NCBI RefSeq assembly: GCF_017352195.1
Contig: NZ_CP071445.1
Coordinates: forward strand, 186,001 to 250,000
Length of the DNA stretch: 64,000 bases
Origin: Sedimentibacter sp. zth1
Lineage (GTDB): Bacteria > Bacillota > Clostridia > Tissierellales > Sedimentibacteraceae
Reading direction: 5' to 3'
The notes under the pieces are model-generated. The model was not told the origin of the DNA, made no database searches, and saw only the letters and a list, made by a program, of their open reading frames with translations. The position numbers and the translations under genes are program-made. Numbering within the stretch: position 1 is the first letter of the stretch; every line of letters starts with the position of its first letter. Shown piece after piece: positions 43,778-52,748 of this stretch.

Positions 43778-44537
43778 ACTTCATAAAAGTATCTTCCAAA
43801 ATTATATATAATTGTTATTTATTAACATATTATAATAATAAAATATAAATTTTTACAGAAAAATTCAAAAATGATATAACTACTTAAATTTCAATGTAAA
43901 ATGCATGTTTGCTATCATATGAAAAATATTTTAAAAGCCTTCAAGATAAGTCATCTCAATGCTTTGAAAGATTTCATGAAATTAAATAAAATTTTCCAAA
44001 AACGTCATGGTCTTTTGCGTGAAAATATTATATATTTATAACAACATAATACAAAATAAGACAAAGTAAATTATTAAATTCTAATTTGTCAAAATACATT
44101 TGCACTAGTTATATGGCAAAGACTTATTTGTTTCATAAAAATCTATTCTCAAAATGGGTTCGGTTTTTTTGTATATAATATTGTGGGGATATTACTTAGC
44201 ACCTATCTTTAGGATTATTATGCTAAGGTATTTAATTTCATTTCTAAATGACAGCCTTGAATGCTTATAATAAGTGTAAATTTAACTTTATTTATGTAAA
44301 TCAAAAAACGCAGTATGAAAAAATTAATACTGTGTTTTTTCTTGTATTATAATTTAAATTATTTAATGGTCTAATGATTATTTTGTGAATAATTGTTGAT
44401 TTGGAACAACTGTTCTAATATAATATAATTATATTACTATTTGCTTCATTATTGGTTTACGCAAGATATCAGATAACATCTAGTCAAGCAATCAGTATAT
44501 ATAATTAAAATGACAAAAAAGAAAGAGAGTGATAGTC
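43778..44537 (+). other. Long intergenic region
   Basis: About 760 bases without a convincing gene. A 40-codon frame at 43919-44041 (MKNILKAFKISHLNALKDF...) has no RBS and may be a relic. The only clear structure is the terminator-like hairpin at 44303-44340. Confidence 0.45.
44303..44340 (+). terminator. Terminator-like hairpin
   Basis: AAAAAACGCAGTAT (44303-44316) / ATACTGTGTTTTTT (44327-44340), 14-bp stem with one G-U pair. It is 525 bases from the nearest upstream gene, so it may end an unannotated transcript. Confidence 0.7.
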
Positions 44538-44987
44538 ATGGAACAGGCAGTATTTACAAATATGTGTATGATTTATGATGATAAAGGAAATATATTAGTA
44601 CAAGATAGATTAGATAAGAATTGGCCAGGAATAACTTTCCCAGGAGGGCATGTTGAGAATGGTGAATCGTTTGTTGAATCTACAATTCGGGAGGTAAGAG
44701 AGGAGACAGGTTTATCAATAAGCAATTTGCAACTATGTGGAATGAAACAATGGCAAACAGGAGAAGATGCTCGTTATGTGGTACTGTTTTTTAAAACAAA
44801 TTGTTTTGAAGGAGAATTACAATCTTCTGAGGAAGGCAAAGTATTTTGGATAAAAGCTAATGAAATAAATAATTATAATCTTGCTAATGATTTTGATAAA
44901 ATGTTTGAGATTTTTATAAATGAAAAAATAAGTGAGTTTTACTATTATAAAAATAATGAAAATACATATGACATAAAATTATTATAA
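44538..44987 (+). CDS. Nudix hydrolase (MutT-like)
   Basis: 149-residue nucleotide-pyrophosphatase of the Nudix family. The Nudix box GHVENGESFVESTIREVREE then TGL is intact (G-x5-E-x7-REVREETGL). KVFWIKANEI and YVVLFFKTN fit the 8-oxo-dGTP-type or ADP-ribose branch. The ATG at 44538 follows AGAGAGTGA; the in-frame GTG at 44529 is inside that ribosome site. Substrate not determinable. Confidence 0.9.
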   Translation: MEQAVFTNMCMIYDDKGNILVQDRLDKNWPGITFPGGHVENGESFVESTIREVREETGLSISNLQLCGMKQWQTGEDARYVVLFFKTNCFEGELQSSEEGKVFWIKANEINNYNLANDFDKMFEIFINEKISEFYYYKNNENTYDIKLL

Positions 44988-45100
44988 TTATTTACAAAAG
45001 AAAAAAAGGATTAATTAAATTAAAAGCTAATATTTTCATAAGAACATTTATATCAGTTACCAGCATATATTATATTAAATGAAATATAAGGGGTGAAAAA

Positions 45101-45490
45101 ATGTCTGATGAAAATATGCAAATAAAAGAAATTTCCGTTTCAAGTCAAATCGACAGGCAAAACTTTATAGGAACTATTTTTGAAAATCCTAAAAAAGGAA
45201 CTATGACTGTAACAAGAATATCAAAAGACGCAATTTATTTTATTAGTGGAAAATCTACGTTATCCTTATCATTGAATATTATTGACGAAACTTACAAAGC
45301 ATTCAAAAGAAATTTATGTAGTTGCAATGATTTAAAGAGATATAAGCCTGATATTTATAGTTCAAAAGAAGGTGGAAATGATGAAAATTGTTTATTTTTC
45401 TTTCATGTGTTGAATGCATTAAACTTAATAAATGGTGATATAGGAGGAAAAGGCAAAAGAAAAAGTCCGTATTTTGCACATATCAAATAA
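45101..45490 (+). CDS. Hypothetical protein
   Basis: 129 residues, not recognised. No signal peptide or membrane segment; a beta-rich middle (GTMTVTRISKDAIYFIS) and a cysteine pair (NLCSCNDL). AGGGGTGAAAA precedes the ATG. It sits between two Nudix genes, with separations of 113 and 50 bases; co-transcription with the second is possible. Confidence 0.6.
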   Translation: MSDENMQIKEISVSSQIDRQNFIGTIFENPKKGTMTVTRISKDAIYFISGKSTLSLSLNIIDETYKAFKRNLCSCNDLKRYKPDIYSSKEGGNDENCLFFFHVLNALNLINGDIGGKGKRKSPYFAHIK

Positions 45491-45540
45491 ACCAAAAATC
45501 ATAATTTTAAAAAATAATATTAAATTTGACAGGAGAAAAA

Positions 45541-45954
45541 ATGCAAGGATATAATTGTATTATAATTTACAGCAAAGATAAATCTAAGCTGTTATTTTGC
45601 AAAAGATTGAAGGATCCATACAAAGGTCTATATAATCTAGTTGGAGGCAAAATAGAGAAAAATGAAGATGGATTTATAGCAGCATATAGAGAACTTGAAG
45701 AAGAAACAGGAATAGCAAAAGAAGATGTAAACATAACTCACATGATGGACTTTGTTTATTACAATCAAGATTGTTATGTTGAAGTATATGTAGGGATTTT
45801 AAACAAAGAAATTATTTTAAAGCAAGAATTACACCCACTAATATGGCTTACTGAAAATGAAGATTTTTTTGACATGAATAAATTTGCAGGAGAAGGTAAT
45901 ATCGGGCATATGCTTGAGCAAGTTAAGCAATTTGGAATTGGTAAAATTATTTAA
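45541..45954 (+). CDS. Nudix hydrolase
   Basis: 137 residues. Nudix box GGKIEKNEDGFIAAYRELEE then ETGI is intact. YNCIIIYSKDKSKLLFCKRL and YNLVG are typical of 8-oxo-dGTP diphosphatase-like members. AGGAG lies five bases before the ATG at 45541; the in-frame TTG at 45526 precedes that site. Ends at a terminator that abuts an ISL3-end-like sequence. Confidence 0.88.
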   Translation: MQGYNCIIIYSKDKSKLLFCKRLKDPYKGLYNLVGGKIEKNEDGFIAAYRELEEETGIAKEDVNITHMMDFVYYNQDCYVEVYVGILNKEIILKQELHPLIWLTENEDFFDMNKFAGEGNIGHMLEQVKQFGIGKII

Positions 45955-45977
45955 TAAAAATTTTTTGGTATGATAAA

Positions 45978-46013
45978 AAATAAAGCGTGTTATAATTGCA
46001 CACTTTATTTTTT
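45978..46013 (+). terminator. Terminator of the second Nudix gene
   Basis: AAATAAAGCGTG (45978-45989) / CACACTTTATTT (45999-46010), then TTT. Confidence 0.78.
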
Positions 46014-46014
46014 C

Positions 46015-46050
46015 GGCTCTTTGTCAATAGTTTAGGTGAGAATTGAATAA
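46015..46050 (+). repeat. ISL3-end-like element, copy 2 (left part only)
   Basis: GGCTCTTTGTCAATAGTTTA and the following 16 bases match copy 1 at 35 of 36 positions; the right half is absent. It starts one base after a terminator T-run. Confidence 0.72.
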
Positions 46051-46110
46051 ATAATTATTAGTAATTTAACTAAATTTTACAACATTTAGACTTGTAAATA
46101 AACTAAATGA

Positions 46111-46119
46111 TGGTATAAT
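46111..46119 (+). promoter_or_regulatory. Extended -10 promoter of the O-antigen-ligase-like gene
   Basis: TGGTATAAT preceded by TTGTAA about 16 bases upstream. The leader to the ATG is about 70 bases and ends in TTGGAGGAAAG. Confidence 0.55.
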
Positions 46120-46197
46120 TGTAAAAGTGTATATGATATTTGTACTGGCTTTAGCAACAAGTAATAATGCTAAAGCAATTGGAGGAAAGTAGCTTTT

Positions 46198-47586
46198 ATG
46201 ATATTAAATGAAAAAAAAGATAAATGGTCAAATGTATTTGAAAAAATTACATCTATATATATTGTTCTAATGTTAACAATTTATTTACTCTATGTTGGTC
46301 ATGAGGGGTACCAAAATATAACTAAAGTAAAATTTAATATGTTTTGTATTATCTCTTGCATATATTTATTATTAATTATATTACTATATGTTGAACTTTT
46401 ATTTATTGGTCAAAAGAAGCTCTCTTCTTTATGGAGTAGTTTGAAAACTACGTCATGGACTCAAAAGCTGGTTTTAGTATTTTTTTTGTTTTCACTATTA
46501 TCTGCAATTTTTTCTGATAATCATAGCGTTGCTTTCAAAGGTGGATCTCGTTTTGAAGGCTTATTAACTATTGCAATATATTGTATATGTTTTTTTGCTA
46601 CATCAATATATGGTAAACCTGCTAAGTGGCAGATTTATATATTAGGTTTATCTATGACAATATTTTGTTGTATATCAATTATACAATTAATGGGCTATAA
46701 TCCATTTTCATTATATCCTAAAGGATATAATTATTTTGATGGCAATGTTAAATATGCTGGTTTTTACATAAGTACAGTAGGTAATATTGATTTAGCATCT
46801 GCATTATTGTGTTTGACTACACCAATATTTTTAATTGGTGTTATTAGAATGTCTGAAAAAAGAAAATTTTTTTTGTTAGTTCCTTTAATATTGTGCATAA
46901 TTGTCACTTTTGCTATAAAGGTTCAAGCAGGAATTTTGGGCGAAGTTGTTGGTTTAATACTAGTTATGCCCGTTGTATTACCAGTCAAAACTAAAATTAA
47001 AAAACTTTTATGTGTAGTTATACTTTTATTTATTATTTTAGGCATTTTTTTACTATGGAATTATGATTTTGAAGGAAATGAAACGCTGTTTGAGGCACAT
47101 GAGCTGTTACATGGAAATTGGGAAGATGAATATGGTACAGGAAGAATATATATTTGGAAAAATGTTATTAATCTTATACCAGAAAAATTATTTTTGGGTG
47201 GTGGACCTGATACTTTATTAGATAGAATGGCCACACACTTTCAAAGATATGATGAAAAGCTAGACCTTACGATTTATGCGTTAGTTGACGTAGCACATAA
47301 TGAGTATTTAAATATAATTGTTAACCAGGGTTTGTTTGCTCTAATATTTTACTTGTTAGCATTAGCTAGTTCAGCAATAAGATGGGTAAAAAACAGTACA
47401 AATATAGATGCTGCAATATGTGGTAGTGCAGTATTGTGTTATTGTATTCAAGCTTTTTTTGGAATTAGTATGTGCATAACCTCAATATTTTTCTGGTTAA
47501 CGTTGGGCCTACTAGAAAAATCTATAAATGTAACTAGAAAGGAATATAAAAATGAAAAAAGAAGTAAAAAAGCTAGTATCTATTAA
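46198..47586 (+). CDS. O-antigen ligase-like (Wzy_C) membrane protein
   Basis: 462-residue polytopic membrane protein with about 11-12 hydrophobic segments. The large extracytoplasmic loop near residues 285-370 holds FEAHELLHGNWEDEYGTGR, GGGPDTLLDRM and the diagnostic AHNEYLNIIVNQG, placing it with WaaL/Wzy/PglL-type enzymes (PF04932). These transfer or polymerise lipid-linked glycans. It overlaps the next gene, an SLH surface protein, by 35 bases; I infer that it may glycosylate that protein or build its wall anchor. Polymerase and protein-glycosyltransferase roles cannot be told apart here. Confidence 0.85.
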   Translation: MILNEKKDKWSNVFEKITSIYIVLMLTIYLLYVGHEGYQNITKVKFNMFCIISCIYLLLIILLYVELLFIGQKKLSSLWSSLKTTSWTQKLVLVFFLFSLLSAIFSDNHSVAFKGGSRFEGLLTIAIYCICFFATSIYGKPAKWQIYILGLSMTIFCCISIIQLMGYNPFSLYPKGYNYFDGNVKYAGFYISTVGNIDLASALLCLTTPIFLIGVIRMSEKRKFFLLVPLILCIIVTFAIKVQAGILGEVVGLILVMPVVLPVKTKIKKLLCVVILLFIILGIFLLWNYDFEGNETLFEAHELLHGNWEDEYGTGRIYIWKNVINLIPEKLFLGGGPDTLLDRMATHFQRYDEKLDLTIYALVDVAHNEYLNIIVNQGLFALIFYLLALASSAIRWVKNSTNIDAAICGSAVLCYCIQAFFGISMCITSIFFWLTLGLLEKSINVTRKEYKNEKRSKKASIY

Positions 47587-50500
47587 TTTAGTACTATGCA
47601 TGATGTTAGGAGCTGTATTTGCGCCTTTATTTACAATTAGTGTAGAAGCTACAGAGAATATTAACACTAGTGTATCTACATATAAAGATGTACTTATTGT
47701 AGATGGAAAGGAGTATGATGCTACAAAAAATCAAAGTGGTGATGGATGGGAGTATAATTATGATAATGATAGTTATGGATATTTAAGTTTAACTAATTAT
47801 AATGGTGGTGCAATATATTGTCCTTACAGCCTTAGTATTGATGTGAATGGCAATGTTGAAATAACGTCATCAAATTCAGCTGGAATTGAAAGTTCGAAGG
47901 ATGTTAGAATTTATAATGATAGTATAACCAAAAATCTTTATAGCGGTACATTTAAAATAAATGTAACTGGTGGTTTTCCTGCAATTAAAGCTGAAAATAT
48001 ACGTATATCAGGTCCTTTTGCAGCTACTTCAAAAGATTCAGCAGCTCTTATAGCTAATGATATCCAACTGAATAGATTTAGGCTATTCAAAATATTTGTT
48101 GGAAATACGGCTAGCGACTCTGTAGAGGGTGAATATACAAATCAATCATATATTTGTTGTGAACCAATAGAATTCAAATTGAATTTTATTGGAAATGGTG
48201 GAACAACATCTAATGGCGAAACTACAGTACCATATATTTTTAATGATTCTTATTCAGCATTAGTAGAATTAAATAACCATAGAAATTTATTTTCTAATAA
48301 TGATAAAATTCAGGTAGGTTGGTCTAAAGATCAAAATAATTATGATCAAATAATTTTATTAACAAATAATTATCAATTTGAAGATAAAGATTACGAAGAT
48401 GATTTGTATGCTGTATGGACTAACGATGACTTAAAAGCGGTTACATTATCAGGTTATATTGATAAATATCAAGGTGAGATAGATAAAGTTATTCCATATA
48501 GTACAAATGAAATTTGTTATCTACCAAATTCGCATAAGGCGGGATACAGATTCGAAGGTTGGCAGACAGAAGACGGAAAAAATATATATTTAGCTGATGA
48601 TACTATAGAAGTTTTAGACAATATTAAATTAAAAGCGATATATACGCCATTAATAGCAGTTATTGATGGTAAGGAATATGATGCTAGTAAAAATTATGAT
48701 AATAGAACATTAGGATGGAGTTATTATACTTCTAATGACGAAATTCATTTACATTTATATGACAACTATTCTGGTGGATTAATTTACATACCAGATAATG
48801 CAGAAATAAATTTTTTTGGAGTTACTAGTATTAGTGGTGTATCAAGTGAATCTGCAATATCGGCACAGGGATATATAAGTATTGATTCGTATAATAGCGT
48901 GGGGTGTACTATTACAGGAGGTACTAGTGCTTCAGCAATAAAAGCAGATGGTAAAATTACTATATCTGGTAGTTCAAAGACTGATCCAATTGTTATAATA
49001 GGTGGCGAAGGTAAGTCAGCATTAGAAAGTAAAAATAGTAATATATCTATTGACACTGATGTGTTTTGGGCAGGAAATGATAAAAACTCTGCTAGTTTAT
49101 TAGGTGAATATACTAATGAGCATTATGTGAAAATTGCTGAACCAAATTACTCAATATATTTAAACGGAAATGCTAAAATTCCATATTTATCACCTACATC
49201 AAGAGGCGGGGAATCATATTTTGTAGGATGGAGAGCTGGCTCAGTATATGGCGAAACAAGATGGTTTTTACCAGGCGAGTCAGTTGATTTTTCTGAAAGC
49301 ACAAAGCTAGATGCTCAATACTTTTCAAAAAATTTTGCTAAGACATTACGTTTAAATGGTAACGGTGGAATAACCGATAATGATTCTAAATGTTCAATAT
49401 TCTTGGCACTAGCATCAGCACCAGATTTAAATGTATATCTAGGTGATACAGGTTATACTAAATCTGGGTATACTCTTACTGGATGGAATACAGCTAAAGA
49501 TGAAAGTGGAATTTCATATACTGTAAATAGTTTTTTTAGATATTCGAATTTTATGCAAGACGAATACTTAGTGGATTTATTTGCACAATGGAAGAAAAAT
49601 GAAACTCCAAGTATAGATGACGGTAACGAAACACCTAGTGTAGAAAATGGTGGTTCTATTAGTTCACCACAAACAAAATCAGAAGTGAAATTGGAAATAA
49701 AAACAAATGCAGATGGAAATAAAATTTTAGAAATAATTGCAACAGTAGATATGGATAATGATGGAAAATCAAATGTAATTATTGATAAAAGCGTAGCTGA
49801 TAAAATAATAAAAGAAATTGAAAACAATAAAGTGGACCAAATCCTTTTAGTTCCAGAAATAAATAACAATGAACTTAATATAACTTTTACAATACCATCT
49901 GATGCAGCTAAAGTTATTGCAGAAAAAACAGGTGCTGACATTATCATAAAAACTGGTTTACTAGATGCTAAAATACCAAACACAGTATTGAATGATTCAA
50001 AGGAAGATATGTCAATATCAGTAATGAAAAATGATGACGGTAGTTATGTAATAGATAAGAGTTTTGATGATACATTAGATATTACTATATTTGATAAAGA
50101 AATAAATTCTAGTACAGTAGCAGTAATTTTAGGCTCCAATAGTACAGAGGAAATTATTAAAAAGTCTGTGACAAAAGATGGAAAAATTATCTTTATACTT
50201 TCGGATGATGCAAAAGTAGTTTTAAGAAATAATGAAAAAAAATATTCTGATGTTAATGAATCTAATCTTTATAAAACATCAATAGATTTTGTAGTTTCAA
50301 GAGAATTGTTTGGTGGAACAGGATTCGATAAATTTAGTCCTGATATATCGATGAATAGAGCTATGCTAGTAACTGTGCTACATAGATTAGAAAATATGCC
50401 TAAAGGCGGGGATTTGAAATTTGACGATGTGCCATTAAATGAATATTACAGTAATGCAGTAGCTTGGTCTACAAAAGAAGGTATAGTTAAAGGAAAAGGT

Positions 50501-50782
50501 AATGGTTTTGCTCCAAATGACGATGTAACAAGAGAGGAATTAGCAGTAATCTTATTTAATTATGCAAAAAGATATAAAATTGATACAATTCTAAATGTAG
50601 ATTTAAACGAATTTAAAGATAGTAACAATATCTCAACATGGGCAAATGAAGCAATGCAATGGTCTATACAGACTGGTTTAATAGGTGGAAAAGGAAATAA
50701 TATTTTAGATCCAAAAGGAAATGCTACAAGATTACAAGTTGCAATAATATTGCAAAGACTAATTGAAAAAGTAGTTCAATAG
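47552..50782 (+). CDS. SLH-anchored surface protein with duplicated CBM-like and InlB B-repeat domains
   Basis: 1076 residues. Signal peptide 1-34 (ending SVEA). Two related beta-helix-like domains (about 45-205 and 370-525) each begin with VDGKEYDATKN / IDGKEYDASKN and are rich in Gly/Ser/Ile. Between and after them are Listeria-Bacteroides/InlB B-type repeats (GYRFEGWQTEDGKNIYLADD; GYTLTGWNTAKDESGISYTV). A Lys/Asp/Ile-rich region follows. Three C-terminal SLH domains (from about 910: KFDDVPLNEYYSNAVAWSTK, VKGKGNGFAPNDDVTREEL, MQWSIQTGLIGGKGNN) anchor it to the wall. RBS GAAAGGAATA. Confidence 0.9.
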   Translation: MKKEVKKLVSINLVLCMMLGAVFAPLFTISVEATENINTSVSTYKDVLIVDGKEYDATKNQSGDGWEYNYDNDSYGYLSLTNYNGGAIYCPYSLSIDVNGNVEITSSNSAGIESSKDVRIYNDSITKNLYSGTFKINVTGGFPAIKAENIRISGPFAATSKDSAALIANDIQLNRFRLFKIFVGNTASDSVEGEYTNQSYICCEPIEFKLNFIGNGGTTSNGETTVPYIFNDSYSALVELNNHRNLFSNNDKIQVGWSKDQNNYDQIILLTNNYQFEDKDYEDDLYAVWTNDDLKAVTLSGYIDKYQGEIDKVIPYSTNEICYLPNSHKAGYRFEGWQTEDGKNIYLADDTIEVLDNIKLKAIYTPLIAVIDGKEYDASKNYDNRTLGWSYYTSNDEIHLHLYDNYSGGLIYIPDNAEINFFGVTSISGVSSESAISAQGYISIDSYNSVGCTITGGTSASAIKADGKITISGSSKTDPIVIIGGEGKSALESKNSNISIDTDVFWAGNDKNSASLLGEYTNEHYVKIAEPNYSIYLNGNAKIPYLSPTSRGGESYFVGWRAGSVYGETRWFLPGESVDFSESTKLDAQYFSKNFAKTLRLNGNGGITDNDSKCSIFLALASAPDLNVYLGDTGYTKSGYTLTGWNTAKDESGISYTVNSFFRYSNFMQDEYLVDLFAQWKKNETPSIDDGNETPSVENGGSISSPQTKSEVKLEIKTNADGNKILEIIATVDMDNDGKSNVIIDKSVADKIIKEIENNKVDQILLVPEINNNELNITFTIPSDAAKVIAEKTGADIIIKTGLLDAKIPNTVLNDSKEDMSISVMKNDDGSYVIDKSFDDTLDITIFDKEINSSTVAVILGSNSTEEIIKKSVTKDGKIIFILSDDAKVVLRNNEKKYSDVNESNLYKTSIDFVVSRELFGGTGFDKFSPDISMNRAMLVTVLHRLENMPKGGDLKFDDVPLNEYYSNAVAWSTKEGIVKGKGNGFAPNDDVTREELAVILFNYAKRYKIDTILNVDLNEFKDSNNISTWANEAMQWSIQTGLIGGKGNNILDPKGNATRLQVAIILQRLIEKVVQ

Positions 50783-50790
50783 AAGTATTT

Positions 50791-50827
50791 AAGCTCCTTA
50801 CTTTTAGTTAAGTAAGGAGCTTTTTTT
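50791..50827 (+). terminator. Terminator of the SLH surface-protein gene
   Basis: Perfect 13-bp stem AAGCTCCTTACTT (50791-50803) / AAGTAAGGAGCTT (50810-50822) and T-run. Confidence 0.9.
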
Positions 50828-50914
50828 GGCTCTTTGTAAATAGCTGGGGAGAGGATTTTAAAAATCCTTGATTTTACAAGGCAAAGAGCTATTTTGATGT
50901 TCAAATAATAAAGT
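50828..50914 (+). repeat. ISL3-end-like element, copy 3 (full, divergent)
   Basis: Starts GGCTCTTTGTAAATAGC directly after a terminator T-run and contains CAAGGCAAAGAGCTATTTTG (50878-50897). An inner hairpin GGATTTTAAAAATCC is present. The last ~40 bases follow the minus-strand copy at 25441-25480 closely. Confidence 0.7.
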
Positions 50915-51024
50915 GAAAATAGGGAAATTCAACAAATACAAATATTGACAATGATGGCATTTGAAATTATAATACTAAATATTGATAACTAATTAAAATA
51001 ATATATAATAAGGAGAATGTAGCA

Positions 51025-51762
51025 ATGGAAAATAATTCAATTAAGGTATCGAAAGCAGCGCTAATTCTATACATAATATTAGGTGCAATTGTGCTAGTTA
51101 CGGTTTCAAGTTTTTTAACAGGTTATATAATAAATAAAAATAATGAAAAGTTAATTGCAGATATAGCTGTATCTACGATGAAAGATTTTAATGTTATACC
51201 GGGAGAAAAAGGAGAAACAGGACAACAAGGAATTAAAGGAGAAAAGGGAGATATCGGAGATCAGGGTCCAAAAGGAGAATCTGGTTCACAAGGTCTACAA
51301 GGAGAAACAGGAGAAACAGGGCAACAAGGAATTAAAGGAGAAAAGGGAGATGTTGGAGAGCAGGGTCCAAAAGGAGAGACTGGTTCACAAGGTCCACAAG
51401 GAGAAAAAGGAGAGACGGGACAACAAGGAATTAAGGGAGAAAAGGGAGATGTTGGAGAGCAGGGTCCAAAAGGAGAGATTGGTTTACAAGGTTTACAAGG
51501 TCCACAAGGTGCACAAGGTGAAGGATATACAGTATTTGAAGCAAGTAAAGCTAGTAGCTATGAAATAGGCTCGATTGTTTTTTTTGATAACATGGTATAT
51601 ATTGTAAAAAGCAAACCGTTGGATGGTTCAATGGAACCAGATAAAGATACTTATCATTATGTTAGTATATATGGTATGATAATGGATGTAAAAAAATTAG
51701 CATTTGAAGCAAAAGAAGAAGCATCTCGTGCTAACGATCGTATAGACAACATATGTGAATAA
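51025..51762 (+). CDS. Collagen-like repeat membrane protein
   Basis: 245 residues. A single N-terminal membrane segment (about 13-35: [19 protein letters not shown]) is followed by 36 uninterrupted Gly-X-Y triplets (about residues 59-166), then a C-terminal ~75-residue head ([20 protein letters not shown]) and a short coiled-coil tail ([18 protein letters not shown]). The triplets consist of three near-identical 33-residue repeats (99 bp each) beginning [17 protein letters not shown] or similar, plus three triplets. It should form a surface triple helix. RBS AAGGAG. Confidence 0.93.
   Translation: MENNSIKVSKAALILYIILGAIVLVTVSSFLTGYIINKNNEKLIADIAVSTMKDFNVIPGEKGETGQQGIKGEKGDIGDQGPKGESGSQGLQGETGETGQQGIKGEKGDVGEQGPKGETGSQGPQGEKGETGQQGIKGEKGDVGEQGPKGEIGLQGLQGPQGAQGEGYTVFEASKASSYEIGSIVFFDNMVYIVKSKPLDGSMEPDKDTYHYVSIYGMIMDVKKLAFEAKEEASRANDRIDNICE
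51206..51504 (+). repeat. Three ~99-bp tandem coding repeats
   Basis: The collagen region repeats GGACAACAAGGAATTAA and flanking sequence at 99-base intervals, with few differences among the last two copies. Copy-number variation would change the triple-helix length. Confidence 0.82.
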
Positions 51763-51932
51763 ATCAGTTTAAAACTTATAACAGTTCGGATATGGAGTTT
51801 TGATTAAGAGGATAATGAAAAGAAATTCTCAATAGAAAAATTTGAAAATTTATGTTTATATTTGTAAAAAGTGTGTATATATAAGGATAGAAATAAAATT
51901 TATATTGCAAAAAATAAAGGGAAGGTGAAATT

Positions 51933-52571
51933 ATGTTAGTAAAGGCAATAATGATTCCATTTAATCAACTAAGATGTCTTTCTGTTGATAACACATTGGA
52001 AGAAGCACTAATTATAATTGAAGAAAACAGACTTTTGTCTTTGCCTGTTGTTGATGGAAAACAATTTATTGGTGTTTTATCAAAAGAGAATTTATATGAA
52101 GAATACTTTAAGAACTATTGTGGACAATCTAAAATTGAATTTTTAAACAATAAAGTTAAGAATATGGTAAAAACAAAAATAATGACAATTAATCAAGAGC
52201 TACCAATACAGGACGCTGCTGCAATTTTCATTACTTCGAAATATCGATTTATTCCAATTATAGATAATACAAATAATTTATTAGGTATAGTAACTCATCA
52301 GTCTATATTTAAAGAATATCAAAAAATATTTGGAGATAGAGTAAATGAACTTACTATATACAATTGCAATTTTAAAGGAACTATTGCTAAAATGACTGAT
52401 ACAATTGCAAAAGCTGGTGGTAATATAAAAAATATTGTATTAATGGATTCAAATGTTATGAATTTGGAAGAAATTCACTTAAGCATTGATTGTAAAGATT
52501 TTGAAAAGGTTGTAAAAGCATTGAAGAAAAATAGTTTTAATGTTAGAACACCAAGAATAGATGATAAATAA
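51933..52571 (+). CDS. CBS-pair protein with ACT-like C-terminus
   Basis: 212 residues. Two CBS motifs (about 5-60: LRCLSVDNTLEEALIIIEE, LLSLPVVDGKQFIGVLSKE; and 80-135: FIPIIDNTNNLLGIVTHQS) form an adenosine-nucleotide-binding pair. The last ~70 residues (GTIAKMTDTIAKAGGNIKNI) look like an ACT-type fold. No catalytic domain, so it is likely a small sensor/regulator. AGGGAAGGTG precedes the ATG; terminator downstream. Confidence 0.85.
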   Translation: MLVKAIMIPFNQLRCLSVDNTLEEALIIIEENRLLSLPVVDGKQFIGVLSKENLYEEYFKNYCGQSKIEFLNNKVKNMVKTKIMTINQELPIQDAAAIFITSKYRFIPIIDNTNNLLGIVTHQSIFKEYQKIFGDRVNELTIYNCNFKGTIAKMTDTIAKAGGNIKNIVLMDSNVMNLEEIHLSIDCKDFEKVVKALKKNSFNVRTPRIDDK

Positions 52572-52589
52572 TTAGAATATAAAAGTAGT

Positions 52590-52624
52590 AAAAGCAGATA
52601 CTTCATTTAAAGTATCTGCTTTTT
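52590..52624 (+). terminator. Terminator of the CBS gene
   Basis: AAAAGCAGATACT (52590-52602) / AGTATCTGCTTTT (52611-52623), perfect stem. Confidence 0.88.
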
Positions 52625-52748
52625 AAATATTCGGTTTATTTTTTTTGATTTTTTGCATATATTATTTTTGTTATATAATATTATCTTGACAAATATGTTA
52701 TATAGAATTAATATGTATAATTGTAAAATAAAGTTATAGGGGGACAAC

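Noticed and set aside
43919-44041. 40-codon ORF in the long intergenic region
   Set aside because: No RBS and no recognisable family; kept only as a possible relic.
49453-49983. 176-codon minus-strand ORF in the SLH surface gene
   Set aside because: Shadow of a well-supported coding frame; no RBS.
51191-51568. 125-codon second-frame ORF over the collagen gene
   Set aside because: Its repetitive KEKQ composition mirrors the Gly-X-Y repeat in another frame and it has no RBS of its own.
52625-52748. Riboswitch upstream of pnuC
   Set aside because: The leader is short and AT-rich, and I see no NAD- or thiamine-type aptamer core.
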